Shown: positions 1 to 9,276, counted from the first letter of the stretch. The stretch: 64,000 bases of DNA from Arthrobacter sp. zg-Y820 (GCF_030142155.1 NZ_CP126247.1:1364001-1428000), one strand, 5' to 3'. Notes: generated by a model from the letters alone, not told the origin. Numbers and translations: made by a program.

Positions 1-1
1 G

Positions 2-847
2 CGCAAGGCCGGAGACCGCGCGTTCCGCAACGAACGCTTCGGGCAGAACCTGGGAGCGGTCAAGAAGACCAACACCCGCCGCCCGGCCAAGCCCACCATC
101 TCCGAGCACCACGACCCCGAGGGCATCCGCCTGCAGAAGGTCATGGCCCAGGCCGGCGTCGCCTCCCGCCGCGTCTGCGAAGACATGATCCGCGAAGGCC
201 GCGTAGAGGTCGACGGCGAAGTCGTCACCGAGGTCGGCGTCCGCGTGGATCCGCAGAACGTCACCGTCCACGTCGACGGCATGCGCCTGCAGCTGGACGA
301 GAACCTGAAGTACTACGTCTTCAACAAGCCCAACGGCGTGGTCTGCACCATGGACGACCCCGAGGGACGCCCGTGCATCAGCGACTTCCTGAAGAACACC
401 AACAAGCACGAGCGCCTGTTCCATGTGGGACGCCTGGACACCAACACCGAGGGCCTGCTGCTGCTGACCAACGACGGCGAGCTGGCCAACCGCCTCACGC
501 ACCCGTCCTACGAGGTTCCCAAGACCTACCTGGTGCAGGTCCGCGGGCCGATGGCCCACGGCGTCGGCGCCCAGATGCGTGAAGGCCTGGACCTGGAGGA
601 CGGCTTCGCCAACGTTGACTCCTTCAAACTGGTGGACTCCACACCGGGTCACCTGCTCGTTGAGGTTGTCCTGCACTCGGGCCGCAACCGCATCGTGCGC
701 CGCCTGTTCGACGCCGTCGGCCACCCGGTCGAGCGCCTGGTCCGCACCCAGGTGGGGCCGATCCGCGTGAACGACCAGCGCCAGGGCAGCATCCGCGTGC
801 TGGGCCGCACGGAAGTTGGCCACCTGCTGGCCTCCGTAGGCCTCTAG
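2..847 (+). CDS. rluB: 23S rRNA pseudouridine synthase, RluB/RsuA family (5' end outside window)
   Basis: Isomerises a uridine to pseudouridine in rRNA (RsuA/RluB/RluE family). The frame is open from base 2, so the 5' end lies outside the window; the first ~40 visible residues are a basic, Arg/Lys-rich leader. An S4 RNA-binding domain follows (about residues 41-85 of the visible part, around KVMAQAGVASRR), then the catalytic domain with GRLDTNTEGLLLLTND, whose Asp is the family nucleophile, and the C-terminal HSGRNRIVRRLF motif. An internal ATG at 143 would cut into the S4 domain and is unlikely to be the start. tyrA begins 3 bases after the stop, so the two are probably co-transcribed. In actinobacteria this gene usually follows scpA/scpB, which would lie off the left edge (inference). 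Confidence 0.9.
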   Translation, partial: RKAGDRAFRNERFGQNLGAVKKTNTRRPAKPTISEHHDPEGIRLQKVMAQAGVASRRVCEDMIREGRVEVDGEVVTEVGVRVDPQNVTVHVDGMRLQLDENLKYYVFNKPNGVVCTMDDPEGRPCISDFLKNTNKHERLFHVGRLDTNTEGLLLLTNDGELANRLTHPSYEVPKTYLVQVRGPMAHGVGAQMREGLDLEDGFANVDSFKLVDSTPGHLLVEVVLHSGRNRIVRRLFDAVGHPVERLVRTQVGPIRVNDQRQGSIRVLGRTEVGHLLASVGL

Positions 848-850
848 GCA

Positions 851-1960
851 GTGGGCGCGGCACAGGGTTCCGCCACGCACCTGACCGGTCCCGTCCTGGT
901 GATCGGCACCGGCCTGCTCGGCACCAGCATTGGGCTGGGGCTGCGCGCGCAGGATGTCGACGTCGCGTTGTCGGACATCTCGCCGTCGACGGCGGCGGTG
1001 GCCCGGGACATCGGTGCCGGCCGGCTGCTCGAAGCGGTGGAGGAGGGCTTCGCGCCTGAACTCGTTGTTGTTGCCGCGCCCCCGGATGTCACCGCCTCGC
1101 TGGTTCGGCAGTCCCTCAAGGACTGGCCAGACGCCGTCGTCGTGGACATTGCCAGCGTCAAGGGCGCGGTCCTCGCGGACCTGCGCGCCTCCGGCGCTGA
1201 CCTGAGCCGCTACGTGGGCACCCATCCCATGGCGGGCCGGGAAAAGTCCGGGCCGGTTGCCGCGCTCGGCGAGCTGTTCACCTCCATGCCCTGGGTCATC
1301 TGCGCCAGCGTTGAAAGCTCGCCGCAGGCGGTCAAGTGCGCGGAGGCGCTGGCCATTGATCTCGGTGCGGTGGTTTCGCGCATGAGCGCCGAGGACCACG
1401 ACCAGTCGGTGGCCCTCGTCTCGCATTTGCCGCAGATCATGTCCTCGCTGGTGGCCAGCCGGCTGCAGGAGACACCCGCGCAGGCGATGGCGCTGGCCGG
1501 CAACGGCCTGCGCGATGTCACGCGGATCGCGGCGAGCGATCCCAAGCTGTGGGTGCAGATCCTGACCGGGAACGCTCCCCGGCTGGTGGAAATCCTCTAC
1601 GGCGTGCGCGATGACCTGAACCGGCTCATCTCCACCCTGGAGGACCCGGTGGCCGACGGCGCCCGGCTGGACATGGCCCAGCTGATTTCGGAAGGCAACA
1701 CCGGGCAGGCCCGGATTCCGGGCAAGCACGGCGCGCCGCCGCAGTCTTTCGTCAGCTTCACCGTCCTGGTGGATGACACTCCGGGGCAGATCGCCCGGCT
1801 CCTCACGGAGATCGGCGAGATCGGCGTGAACCTGGAAGATCTTCGGCTGGAGCATTCCTCCGGCCAGCAGGTGGGGCGGGCGGAAATATCCGTGCTGCCC
1901 AGCCGCGTGCACAACTTGGTGCATGAATTAAGCGCCCGCGGGTGGAAGGTAGTGGAGTGA
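851..1960 (+). CDS. tyrA: Prephenate dehydrogenase with ACT domain
   Basis: Oxidative decarboxylation of prephenate to 4-hydroxyphenylpyruvate in tyrosine synthesis (cytoplasm, NAD-dependent). GTG start 3 bases after the preceding stop. The N-terminal Rossmann motif is VIGTGLLGTSIG (about residues 17-28); the THPMAGREKSGP segment is typical of TyrA substrate binding. The last ~75 residues, beginning near FVSFTVLVDDTPGQIARLL, form an ACT regulatory domain, so feedback control by an aromatic amino acid is likely. At 369 residues it fits the Gram-positive TyrA-ACT type. The stop overlaps the cmk start (GTGA), indicating translational coupling. Confidence 0.93.
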   Translation: MGAAQGSATHLTGPVLVIGTGLLGTSIGLGLRAQDVDVALSDISPSTAAVARDIGAGRLLEAVEEGFAPELVVVAAPPDVTASLVRQSLKDWPDAVVVDIASVKGAVLADLRASGADLSRYVGTHPMAGREKSGPVAALGELFTSMPWVICASVESSPQAVKCAEALAIDLGAVVSRMSAEDHDQSVALVSHLPQIMSSLVASRLQETPAQAMALAGNGLRDVTRIAASDPKLWVQILTGNAPRLVEILYGVRDDLNRLISTLEDPVADGARLDMAQLISEGNTGQARIPGKHGAPPQSFVSFTVLVDDTPGQIARLLTEIGEIGVNLEDLRLEHSSGQQVGRAEISVLPSRVHNLVHELSARGWKVVE

Positions 1961-2658
1961 GCACAGAACGTAATCCGGCCCTGTTCCGGCTGGGAAAGCC
2001 CCTGGTGGTGGCCATCGACGGTCCCTCGGGATCGGGGAAATCCAGCATCAGCCGGGAAGCCGCGCGCCGGCTTCATGCGGCGTACCTCGACACCGGGGCC
2101 ATGTACCGGGCGGTAACGCTCTACTGCATGGAGGCCGGCATCGATCTCACGGATGCCGTGGCTGTTGAAGCCGCCACCCGCAACGCCGACATTGACCTCA
2201 GCACCTCCCCGGATGCCGAGTGGGTCCGCGTCAGCGGCCGCGACGTGACGGACGCCATCCGCGAGCCGTCGGTGTCCTCCTCGGTGAGTGCAGTCGCGAC
2301 CACGCTGGGCGCGCGCGCCGAGCTGGTCCGCCGCCAGCAGCAGCTGATCGCCGACTCCGGCCTGCGGATCGTGGCCGAGGGCCGGGACATCACCACCGTC
2401 GTCGCGCCCCACGCCGAAGTGCGCATCCTGCTCACCGCCTCCGAGGAAGCCCGGCTTCGCCGCCGCGGCGTACAGCTGGGCGGCACGCAGAGCGCCGCGG
2501 CGCTGAAGGAACAGGTGCTCACGCGCGACGCCAAGGATTCCACAGTGGTGAATTTCCAGCAGGCGGCCGACGGCGTGGTCACCATCGATTCCTCCGACCT
2601 GGACTTTGAAGAAACCGTCCAGGCCGTGCTGGACGTGGTGTACGCCAGCACACACTAA
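1957..2658 (+). CDS. cmk: (d)CMP kinase
   Basis: Phosphorylates CMP and dCMP in pyrimidine salvage. P-loop GPSGSGKSS at residues 22-30, followed by YLDTGAMYRAV (substrate contact) and the EGRDITTVV segment characteristic of Cmk. I chose the GTG at 1957, which overlaps the tyrA stop as GTGA and has GGAAGG 8 bases upstream; an in-frame GTG at 1942 would overlap tyrA further and lacks a ribosome site. 233 residues is normal for the family. The neighbour der follows after a 203-base gap, the usual cmk-der order in actinobacteria. Confidence 0.94.
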   Translation: MSTERNPALFRLGKPLVVAIDGPSGSGKSSISREAARRLHAAYLDTGAMYRAVTLYCMEAGIDLTDAVAVEAATRNADIDLSTSPDAEWVRVSGRDVTDAIREPSVSSSVSAVATTLGARAELVRRQQQLIADSGLRIVAEGRDITTVVAPHAEVRILLTASEEARLRRRGVQLGGTQSAAALKEQVLTRDAKDSTVVNFQQAADGVVTIDSSDLDFEETVQAVLDVVYASTH

Positions 2659-2861
2659 GCCCCCACGGGGGATACACGGGGGATAACCTCGCGGACGTGC
2701 ACCGGAAGGGCCAAATGCCCTGCCGGTGCCGTACGTGTTTCAATGGACAGGTGGAACTGCGGTGTTAGCACCCGCGGAACCCCTCAAAACACTTACCGGG
2801 CTGAACTGTCCGGCGACGGCCTGCTTGCAGTGCTGCAGACCTCAACGGAAAGAAAGCAAAA

Positions 2862-4418
2862 ATGACTAACTCCTCATATTCCGGCACCGCCGGCGACGAG
2901 ACGGGCCAGGAAGAGTACATTCCGGCCGGAGAGGACCAGGTTAACGAACGCCTGGCCAACATGGACGACGCCGAAGCCGAGCTGCGCGCCTCAACGCTGC
3001 GCTCCGGTCTGGACGACTACGAACTCGACGAAGACGACGCTGCCCTGCTGGCCGGCGGCTTCGACGAATACGACGAAGACGCGCCGCTGCGCCAGGATCC
3101 CGTCGTCGCGATCGTGGGACGGCCGAACGTCGGCAAGTCCACCCTGGTGAACCGCATCCTGGGCCGCCGCGAAGCCGTCGTCGAGGACACCCCCGGTGTT
3201 ACCCGTGACCGCGTGGCCTACCCGGCCACCTGGAACGGCGTGAACTTCACGCTTGTCGACACCGGCGGCTGGGAGCACGACGCCCGCGGCATCCATGCCC
3301 GCGTGGCCGGCCAGGCCGAAGTTGCCGTCGACGTCGCTGACGCCGTGCTGCTCGTGGTTGACGCCACGGTCGGCATCACCGCCACCGACGAAGCCGTGGT
3401 GCGGATGCTCCGCGGCAAGGGCAAGCCCGTTGTCGTCGTCGCCAACAAGGTCGATGACATCCAGAACGAGGCCGACGCCTCACAGCTCTGGGGCCTCGGC
3501 TTCGGCGAGCCGTACCCCGTTTCGGCCCTGCACGGCCGCGGCACCGCCGACATGCTCGACGCCATGATGGACGTGCTGCCCGAGTACTCCGCCTACGGCG
3601 GACTGGACAAGACCGGCGGCCCGCGCCGCATTGCCCTGATCGGCCGCCCGAACGTGGGCAAGTCCTCGCTGCTGAACAAGCTGGCCGGTACCGAGCGCGT
3701 GGTCGTTGACGACACCGCCGGCACCACCCGCGACCCGGTTGATGAGCTCATCGAGCTCGGCGGCCGCACCTGGCGCTTCGTGGATACCGCCGGTATCCGC
3801 CGCCGCCAGCACATGGCCCAGGGCGCCGATTTCTACGCCTCGCTGCGTACCCAGTCCGCCCTGGAAAAGGCCGAGGTCGCCGTCGTGCTCCTGGCCGTGG
3901 ACGAAGTCCTCAGCGAGCAGGATGTCCGCATCCTGCAGCTCGCCATCGAGTCCGGCCGCGCCCTGGTGCTGGCCTTCAACAAGTGGGACCTGCTCGACGA
4001 CGAACGCCGCCGCTACCTGCAGATCGAGATCGAGCGCGACCTGGCCCACGTTGAGTGGGCCCCGCACGTGAACATCTCGGCCATGACCGGCTGGCACAAG
4101 GACAAGCTCGTTCCCGCCCTGGACACCGCTCTGGAGAGCTGGGACAAGCGCATCCCCACCGGCAAGCTCAACGCCTTCCTGGGCGAGCTCGTCGCGGCCC
4201 ATCCGCACCCGGTGCGCGGCGGCAAGCAGCCCCGCATCCTCTTCGGCACCCAGGCGTCCTCCCGCCCGCCGAAGTTCGTGCTCTTCACCACCGGCTTCCT
4301 GGACCCGGGCTACCGCCGGTTCATCACCCGCCGCCTGCGTGAGACGTTCGGCTTCGAAGGCACTCCCATCGAGGTCAACATGCGTGTCCGTGAAAAGCGC
4401 GGCAAGATGAGCCGCTAG
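2862..4418 (+). CDS. der: Ribosome biogenesis GTPase Der (EngA)
   Basis: Double-GTPase that assists assembly of the 50S subunit. There are two G domains, each with a G1 motif GRPNVGKS (about residues 86-93 and 261-268), G3 DTGGW and DTAGI, and G4 NKVD and NKWD, then a C-terminal KH-like domain ending [10 protein letters not shown]. The first ~80 residues are an acidic, low-complexity extension common in actinobacterial Der. ATG start with an AAAGAAAG ribosome site just upstream. The 203 bases between cmk and der hold no convincing ORF. A strong hairpin lies directly downstream. Confidence 0.95.
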   Translation: MTNSSYSGTAGDETGQEEYIPAGEDQVNERLANMDDAEAELRASTLRSGLDDYELDEDDAALLAGGFDEYDEDAPLRQDPVVAIVGRPNVGKSTLVNRILGRREAVVEDTPGVTRDRVAYPATWNGVNFTLVDTGGWEHDARGIHARVAGQAEVAVDVADAVLLVVDATVGITATDEAVVRMLRGKGKPVVVVANKVDDIQNEADASQLWGLGFGEPYPVSALHGRGTADMLDAMMDVLPEYSAYGGLDKTGGPRRIALIGRPNVGKSSLLNKLAGTERVVVDDTAGTTRDPVDELIELGGRTWRFVDTAGIRRRQHMAQGADFYASLRTQSALEKAEVAVVLLAVDEVLSEQDVRILQLAIESGRALVLAFNKWDLLDDERRRYLQIEIERDLAHVEWAPHVNISAMTGWHKDKLVPALDTALESWDKRIPTGKLNAFLGELVAAHPHPVRGGKQPRILFGTQASSRPPKFVLFTTGFLDPGYRRFITRRLRETFGFEGTPIEVNMRVREKRGKMSR

Positions 4419-4428
4419 TCCCCGTGGT

Positions 4429-4457
4429 GCCCCGGAGGCCGGTGTGGCCTCCGGGGC
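4429..4457 (+). terminator. Rho-independent-type hairpin after der
   Basis: Perfect 12-base stem GCCCCGGAGGCC / GGCCTCCGGGGC around a 5-base loop (GGTGT), 10 bases past the der stop. The tail is only weakly T-rich, as is common for high-GC actinobacterial terminators. Confidence 0.75.
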
Positions 4458-4534
4458 GTTCCCGATTCGGGAAAGCGGCAGCAATGATGTAGAGTATTCG
4501 AGTTGGTTCGGCCGGAAACAAACCGGTCGAGCAG

Positions 4535-4608
4535 CGGGTTGTGGCGCAGCTTGGTAGCGCACCTGACTGGGGGTCAGGGGGTCGCAGGTTCAAATCCTGT
4601 CAACCCGA
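4535..4608 (+). tRNA. tRNA-Pro (anticodon GGG)
   Basis: Cloverleaf read by eye: acceptor arms CGGGTTG (4535-4541) and CAACCCG (4601-4607) pair fully, with A as discriminator. The anticodon stem CCTGA/TCAGG encloses the loop CTGGGGG, giving anticodon GGG (reads CCC proline codons). The T arm contains GGTTCAAATCC. CCA is not encoded, since the bases after the discriminator are CAA. It is a single-gene unit between der and a terminator. Confidence 0.96.
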
Positions 4609-4613
4609 CAAAT

Positions 4614-4646
4614 AGCCCGGCGGAACGAAAGTTCTGCCGGGCTTTT
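4614..4646 (+). terminator. Intrinsic terminator of the tRNA-Pro gene
   Basis: 13-base stem AGCCCGGCGGAAC / GTTCTGCCGGGCT with one G-U pair and a GAAA tetraloop, followed by TTTTG. Starts 6 bases after the tRNA end. Confidence 0.9.
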
Positions 4647-4671
4647 GTCGTTTAAAGTGCCGTAAAGCAAC

Positions 4672-5313
4672 CTAGTCATCGCCTCCGAAAAAGCCGCCGT
4701 CAAGGATGCGGTTATATCGCAGACGGAGTGCCCGCTCCGTGCTCGCTGCGAGCGTTGCCAGGACAAGCCCGATGTTCGCTGTAGCCGGAAGGGTGAAGGG
4801 GCTGTAAAACGTGCCCACGTTCTCCGCGATGGGTGGGAACAGCGTGATCTGTTCGACGGCCTGGGGCACGCCCAGCACGAGTGCGAACAAAAGGACGATC
4901 ACCGACGCGGCGCCCACACCACGGCTCAGCGCCGGGTTGGTTTGCTGCAGGCGGGCACGCCGGCCTTCGGCCGAGGCGGGATCAGGTACCAGCTGCTGTT
5001 CCGAGCCGTCATGCCTTACGTAGTGGCTGCGTTTGAGTCCGAAGCCGCTGACCTCAACCTCGATGGTTCCGCCCGGCACCGGGAATGATGCAGGGAGCGA
5101 AGATTGGGCTCTATTGATGCCGTTGCGGTAGAGCCGCACATATGCCTCCCCATCCTCATCACCGCCGTGCCGAACATCAACGGACCAGGTCTGCAGCTCC
5201 CCGTCTTCGCCGGAGAGGTGCAGGTGCAGCAGGGAACGGGTGAACAGCTGCCACCAGCGAAAGCGCGGCAGCGTATGGCCGTCTCCTGGCTTCAGTGTCT
5301 TATGCGGTGCCAT
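4672..5313 (-). CDS. Unrecognised membrane protein, C-terminal membrane segments
   Basis: 213 residues and no family recognised. The N-terminal ~115 residues are soluble and look like a beta-rich domain (HLHLSGEDGELQTWSVDVRH). A linker of charged residues follows, then a hydrophobic segment near VGAASVIVLLFALVLGV (about residues 132-150) and a second apolar stretch near NIGLVLATLAAS, ending in an acidic tail GGFFGGDD. I chose the ATG at 5313 because AAAGGA sits 5 bases upstream; the longer reading from 5364 has no ribosome site. The stop is close behind the tRNA terminator. It is downstream of a putative small exporter gene on the same strand, separated by 55 bases that hold a strong hairpin, so co-transcription may be partial. 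Confidence 0.6.
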   Translation of the reverse strand: MAPHKTLKPGDGHTLPRFRWWQLFTRSLLHLHLSGEDGELQTWSVDVRHGGDEDGEAYVRLYRNGINRAQSSLPASFPVPGGTIEVEVSGFGLKRSHYVRHDGSEQQLVPDPASAEGRRARLQQTNPALSRGVGAASVIVLLFALVLGVPQAVEQITLFPPIAENVGTFYSPFTLPATANIGLVLATLAASTERALRLRYNRILDGGFFGGDD

Positions 5314-5329
5314 GGTGTTCCTTTCAGAG

Positions 5330-5362
5330 GGCAGCCCGGACCCCGGGGAGGTCCGGGCTGCC
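5330..5362 (-). terminator. Perfect 13-bp hairpin between two membrane-protein genes
   Basis: GGCAGCCCGGACC at 5330-5342 is the exact reverse complement of 5350-5362, with a 7-base loop. It sits 6 bases after the stop of the upstream gene on the minus strand and just before the ribosome site of the next gene. No T-tract follows, so it may be a partial terminator, an mRNA-stabilising 3' end or an attenuator. Confidence 0.5.
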
Positions 5363-5368
5363 ACTGGT

Positions 5369-5953
5369 TTAGACCCCGACGACGAAGGTAAGGGCCGCCC
5401 AGAATGACACGGTGGCGACGGTCGTCCAAAGGACGATCGCCACCCCCTGCCAGAGCAGTACCCAGCCTCGGGAGGTTCCGCCGGCGACGAGAATCGCGGA
5501 GGTGAACTGGGTCGGGATCGCGAGCGGACCCAGGATGCTCGCGCCGGGGACGCCGAAGCGGACGAGCCACTTCATGAAGCGCTGCCGGCCCTTGGACTCG
5601 GGCTTGGCCGGAGCCGTCTCCTCGAGCACAGTGGCACCGCCGGCACCCGGGGAGGCCGGGACGCGCGCAGCGCCCAGAGGCATCTCGACTCGGCCCCTGT
5701 TGCGGTTCGTGACGGCCGTGCGGGCCCGCGACGTGAAGAGCACCACAAGGACCACGCTCAGGAAATTGCCGACGGCGGCGGCGATTCCGGCAACGATAGG
5801 GTTGAGGCCGCCGAGTAGGCCGATCACGGAGGCCCCCTCGGTCTCGATGAACGGAACGGCCCCGGCCAGCATCACGATGAAGGGCCGGACGATCTCGGGG
5901 ACCTGAGCCGCAAGCTCCTGGAAGTTGATGACTAGTTCCTGAATAGGGTTCAT
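5369..5953 (-). CDS. Small multi-drug export family (COG2426-like) membrane protein
   Basis: 194-residue integral membrane protein. The PFIETEGASVIGLLGGLNP segment (near residues 34-52) followed by a long apolar stretch, and the C-terminal block VRFGVPGASILGPLAIPTQFT, resemble the PF06695 'putative small multi-drug export' family, whose real substrate is poorly known. A basic Pro/Ala/Gly-rich cytoplasmic loop (about residues 75-125) separates two hydrophobic halves. ATG start with AGAGGT upstream. Divergent from the LAL regulator across a 256-base gap with repeated operator-like sequences. The family call rests on motif memory only. Confidence 0.6.
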   Translation of the reverse strand: MNPIQELVINFQELAAQVPEIVRPFIVMLAGAVPFIETEGASVIGLLGGLNPIVAGIAAAVGNFLSVVLVVLFTSRARTAVTNRNRGRVEMPLGAARVPASPGAGGATVLEETAPAKPESKGRQRFMKWLVRFGVPGASILGPLAIPTQFTSAILVAGGTSRGWVLLWQGVAIVLWTTVATVSFWAALTFVVGV

Positions 5954-6030
5954 GATTTGGGACCTCTTTCTGGTGCGGGTGGTGGATTAGTGCGATTTTG
6001 AACCTGCCCCAACAGAAACCGTGTCTTCAG

Positions 6031-6164
6031 ATTCCCACCGGCGGAGGTGCCTTCGCGTCGGTGGAAGTCGCTGCGTTTCCGCCGGCTTCTGCCTACCGGC
6101 TTGGGTCTGATCGACTTCGTTTGCGTGGGTGGGAATTGCCTAATGCGGGTGGGAATGGCCTAAT
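6031..6164. promoter_or_regulatory. Three copies of GGTGGGAAT between divergent genes
   Basis: An 18-base unit GGGTGGGAATTGCCTAAT (6127-6144) recurs with one change (GGGTGGGAATGGCCTAAT) at 6147-6164, exactly 20 bases on. The core also occurs inverted (ATTCCCACC) at 6031-6039. The 20-base spacing is two helical turns, typical of cooperative regulator binding. They lie 46-83 bases before the LAL regulator start, so autoregulation is a reasonable guess. No matching regulator is known to me. Confidence 0.45.
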
Positions 6165-6209
6165 AGGTGCCGACAAGCTGTGCGGCATGCTGTGAAGGGA
6201 GCGGCACTG

Positions 6210-8948
6210 GTGGAGTTCCTGGGTCGGCGCGCCGAGCGCGCAGCAGTCGATAACCTCCTCTCCCGGGCACGGGCCGGGCTAAGCGGGGCAATCGTGGTGC
6301 GCGGGGAAGCGGGTATCGGTAAAACGGTGCTGCTGGAGCACGTCAGCGGCGCGGCGGAGAGCTCGGGGTTCCGGGTGGTGTCCTCGGTCGGGGTGGAGTC
6401 CGAGACGCAGTTCGCTTTTGCCGGCCTGCATCAGTTGTGTGCACCTCTCCTGGACCACGTTGGTGCCCTGCCCGAGCCGCAGCGGACCGCTCTGGGCGTG
6501 GCGTTCGGGCAGCAAAGCGGTACGGTTCCGGACCGGTTCCTGATAGGGCTGGCCAGCCTCAATCTGTTGGCCGAGGTCGCCGAGGAAGGGCCCCTGCTGT
6601 GCCTGGTCGACGATGCCCAGTGGCTGGACGAGGCCTCCGCCCAGGTCCTCACGTTCGTGGCGCGGCGGGTGGCGGCCGAGCGGATGGCGCTGGTGTTCGC
6701 GCTGCGGGACCCCACCGACCGCGACATGGGCATGTTCGACGGTATACCTGTCGTCTGCCTGGGCCGGCTCGACGAGACCGACGCGCGGGCATTGCTGGTC
6801 GCGGCCGTCCACGCACCACTGGACAGCGGGGTGCGCGACCGTGTCATCGCCGAGGCCTGTGGCAACCCTCTGGCGCTAATGGAGTTGGCCCGAAGCGCGC
6901 CGGCGGCATGGCTGGCCGGCGGGTTCGAGCTGCCCGAGCTGCCGGGCACCACGCACCGGATCGAGGACACCTTTCGGCGCCGCTCAGAGAGCCTGCCAGC
7001 GCCGACGCAAGCGTTACTGCTGGTCGCCGCGGTCGATCCGACCGGCGAGGTGGCGCTGCTGCGCCGTGCGGCCGCGCACTTGGGGATCGACCTCGAAGCG
7101 GCCGGGTTCGCGGAAGCCGCCGGACTTCTGGCGATCGATACCCAGGTGCGGTTTCGTCATCCCCTGGTGCGTTCGGCGATTTATCGGGCGGCCACCCCGC
7201 TGGAGCGTCGCCGTGCGCACGGCGCGCTGGCTGCCGCCACGGATTCGGACGCAGACCCTGAGCGGCGCGCCTGGCACCGCGCGCAGGCGGTGCTGGGCAT
7301 GGATGAGGATGCCGCCGCTGAGCTGGTGCGCTCGGCCGGCCGGGCGCGGGCCCGCGGCGGGCTGGCCGCTTCAGCGGCGTTCATGGAGCAGGCGGCCAAG
7401 CTGACCCCTGATCCTGCCGTCCGTGCGGGCCGGGCGCTGGAGGCTGCGCATGCCAAGCAGGAGGCTGGTGCGTCCGAGGCTGCCTTGGAACTGCTGAGGG
7501 TCGCCGGGGCCGGTCCGCTCGATGCCTTACAGCAGGCACGCCTTGAACTGCTGCGCGCCCGGATCGCGTTTCATCTCGTGAGGGACGGCGACGGGCCTGG
7601 ACTGTTGCTGGACGCCGCCCGGAGCCTCGCCCCGCTGGATCCGGCGCTGTCCCGCGAGACCTACCTGCACGCGCTCGAAGCGGCGATTGTCACCGGCAAC
7701 TTCAGCCGCGGCCGTACCATCCCGGAGGTTACCGAGGCCGCCCGGACGGCGCCAGCCCCGACATGGCCGCAGAGGCCGGTGGATCTGCTGCTTGATGGGC
7801 TGGTGGCGACGTTCACGCAGGGTTATACGGCCGGCGTGCCGGGACGGCGGAGGGCGTTGGAGGCCTTCGTTCACGAGCCGGATGCTGACGCGGTGGACGG
7901 CACCAACGGCTGCCGATGGGGGTGGCTCGCCAGCCGAACTGCGATGTCGGTGTTCGACGACGAGTCACTTCACTCGCTGGCAATCCGTAATGTCAGATTG
8001 ACCCGGGAAGTCGGCGCCCTGGCCACACTCCCGGCCGCGCTTCTCGGCCAGTCCATCATGCTGGTGCTCTCCGGTGAGCTCGCCCGGGCTGCCGAGCAGA
8101 ACGCATTCGCGACAGCGACCGGGGCTGTGCCTTTGCTCCACGCGCAGCTCGCCCTCTCTGCCTGGCGCGGCCGTCCAACCGAGACCGCCGAGGTCCACGC
8201 GGCCATTGTCCGGAAGGCCGGACCTGCGCACGACACCGAGGGATCCTTGGCGCAGTACGCCATGGCCGTGCTGCACAACGGTTTGGGTGATTACCCTGCG
8301 GCTTATGCCGCGGCGAAACGGGCCTTCGAATCCGAAGCGTGGAGGTTCAACAACCTCGCCCATTCTGAATTTATTGAAGCGGCCTGCCGTTCCGGCCGGC
8401 CGGAGAGTGCGGCCGAAGCGCTGGAGCAGCTCACCTCCCGGGCCCTCGCCAGCGGCACCCCGTGGGGGCTCGGTCTGGCGGCGCGTTCACAAGCACTGAG
8501 CAGCACCGGGCCGGCCGCCGAAGAGCAGTACCGCGAGGCGATCGAGCAGCTCGCCCGCTGCCGGATGGCCTCCCATCTGGCCCGCACCCACCTCGTCTAC
8601 GGCGAGTGGCTTCGCCGTGAGGGTCGTCGGCAGGACGCCCGCGAACAGCTCCGCACCGCGCACGGGCTGCTGTTGGACATGGGCGCGGAGGCGTTCGCCG
8701 CCCGCGCGGCCCGCGAACTGCGCGCCACCGGCGAGCACCCGCGCAAGCGGACCGCTCAGCCGGCCGATGCGCTCACTGCCCAGGAGGTGCACATCGCGCG
8801 TCTGGTGGCCACCGGCGCAACCTCCCGCGAAGTGGCTACAGAGCTCTTTCTCAGCCCCCGCACGATTGACGCCCATCTGCGCAGCATCTTCCGCAAGGTC
8901 GGTATTACCTCCCGCCGGCAACTCCGGGAGCTGCCCCTTCCCCGATGA
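6210..8948 (+). CDS. LAL-type LuxR family transcriptional regulator with AAA ATPase
   Basis: 912 residues, the usual size of large ATP-binding LuxR (LAL/MalT-like) regulators. The N-terminal AAA domain has Walker A GEAGIGKT (residues 32-39) and a Walker B-like LCLVDDAQWLD (about 130-140). The middle is long, helical and TPR-like (about 350-820). The C-terminal ~60 residues are a LuxR HTH, LTAQEVHIARLVATGATSREVA, then SPRTIDAHLRSIFRKVG. I chose the GTG at 6210, preceded by AGGGAG with 7-base spacing; an upstream GTG at 6180 has no ribosome site. The inducer and regulon are unknown. It is divergent from the small exporter gene, so that gene and its neighbour are the nearest candidate targets. 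Confidence 0.88.
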   Translation: MEFLGRRAERAAVDNLLSRARAGLSGAIVVRGEAGIGKTVLLEHVSGAAESSGFRVVSSVGVESETQFAFAGLHQLCAPLLDHVGALPEPQRTALGVAFGQQSGTVPDRFLIGLASLNLLAEVAEEGPLLCLVDDAQWLDEASAQVLTFVARRVAAERMALVFALRDPTDRDMGMFDGIPVVCLGRLDETDARALLVAAVHAPLDSGVRDRVIAEACGNPLALMELARSAPAAWLAGGFELPELPGTTHRIEDTFRRRSESLPAPTQALLLVAAVDPTGEVALLRRAAAHLGIDLEAAGFAEAAGLLAIDTQVRFRHPLVRSAIYRAATPLERRRAHGALAAATDSDADPERRAWHRAQAVLGMDEDAAAELVRSAGRARARGGLAASAAFMEQAAKLTPDPAVRAGRALEAAHAKQEAGASEAALELLRVAGAGPLDALQQARLELLRARIAFHLVRDGDGPGLLLDAARSLAPLDPALSRETYLHALEAAIVTGNFSRGRTIPEVTEAARTAPAPTWPQRPVDLLLDGLVATFTQGYTAGVPGRRRALEAFVHEPDADAVDGTNGCRWGWLASRTAMSVFDDESLHSLAIRNVRLTREVGALATLPAALLGQSIMLVLSGELARAAEQNAFATATGAVPLLHAQLALSAWRGRPTETAEVHAAIVRKAGPAHDTEGSLAQYAMAVLHNGLGDYPAAYAAAKRAFESEAWRFNNLAHSEFIEAACRSGRPESAAEALEQLTSRALASGTPWGLGLAARSQALSSTGPAAEEQYREAIEQLARCRMASHLARTHLVYGEWLRREGRRQDAREQLRTAHGLLLDMGAEAFAARAARELRATGEHPRKRTAQPADALTAQEVHIARLVATGATSREVATELFLSPRTIDAHLRSIFRKVGITSRRQLRELPLPR

Positions 8949-8990
8949 CCCGTGGCTCTTTGCAGCACAAGGGATCCAGTGGGCTGCCGC

Positions 8991-9276
8991 TTAGTCGATC
9001 CGGCGCCGCGATCGAGGACGGGGATCCTCGTCTGCCGGTTCACTGTCCCCGTGGCGGGCGGCGTAGCGTTCTCCGATGGGACCCGCCGAGATGCCGTGCG
9101 CGAGCACGCTGAGCAGCACGGTGAAGGTGACGGCTGAAATTGCGGTGCCGACCACCTCCGACCCGCCGAGCTCCTGAATTGCCAGGAGCGCGAAGACGAT
9201 CGAGGCGAGGCCGCGAGGCCCGAACCATCCGCCCGTGGAATTGGTGGCCCCCACGCCCGCGACTGGTCCGGGCGAA
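8991..9276 (-). pseudogene. C-terminal remnant of a CPA1 Na+/H+ antiporter
   Basis: About 85 residues match only the last transmembrane helices of NhaP/CPA1 sodium:proton antiporters: GWFGPRGLASIVFALLAI is the family's conserved GPRG segment. It is followed by an apolar stretch (VVGTAISAVTFTVLLSVLAHGISAGP) and a charged tail RSRRRID. Upstream on the minus strand the frame runs only to 9281, where it hits a stop inside the end of the GNAT gene; the ten or so other helices are absent. The gene has therefore lost its 5' part, with the GNAT gene end now at the breakpoint. Not expected to be functional. Confidence 0.75.

Noticed and set aside
8991..9254. Functional 87-residue membrane protein
   Set aside because: Matches only the end of a much larger antiporter and lacks the other helices.
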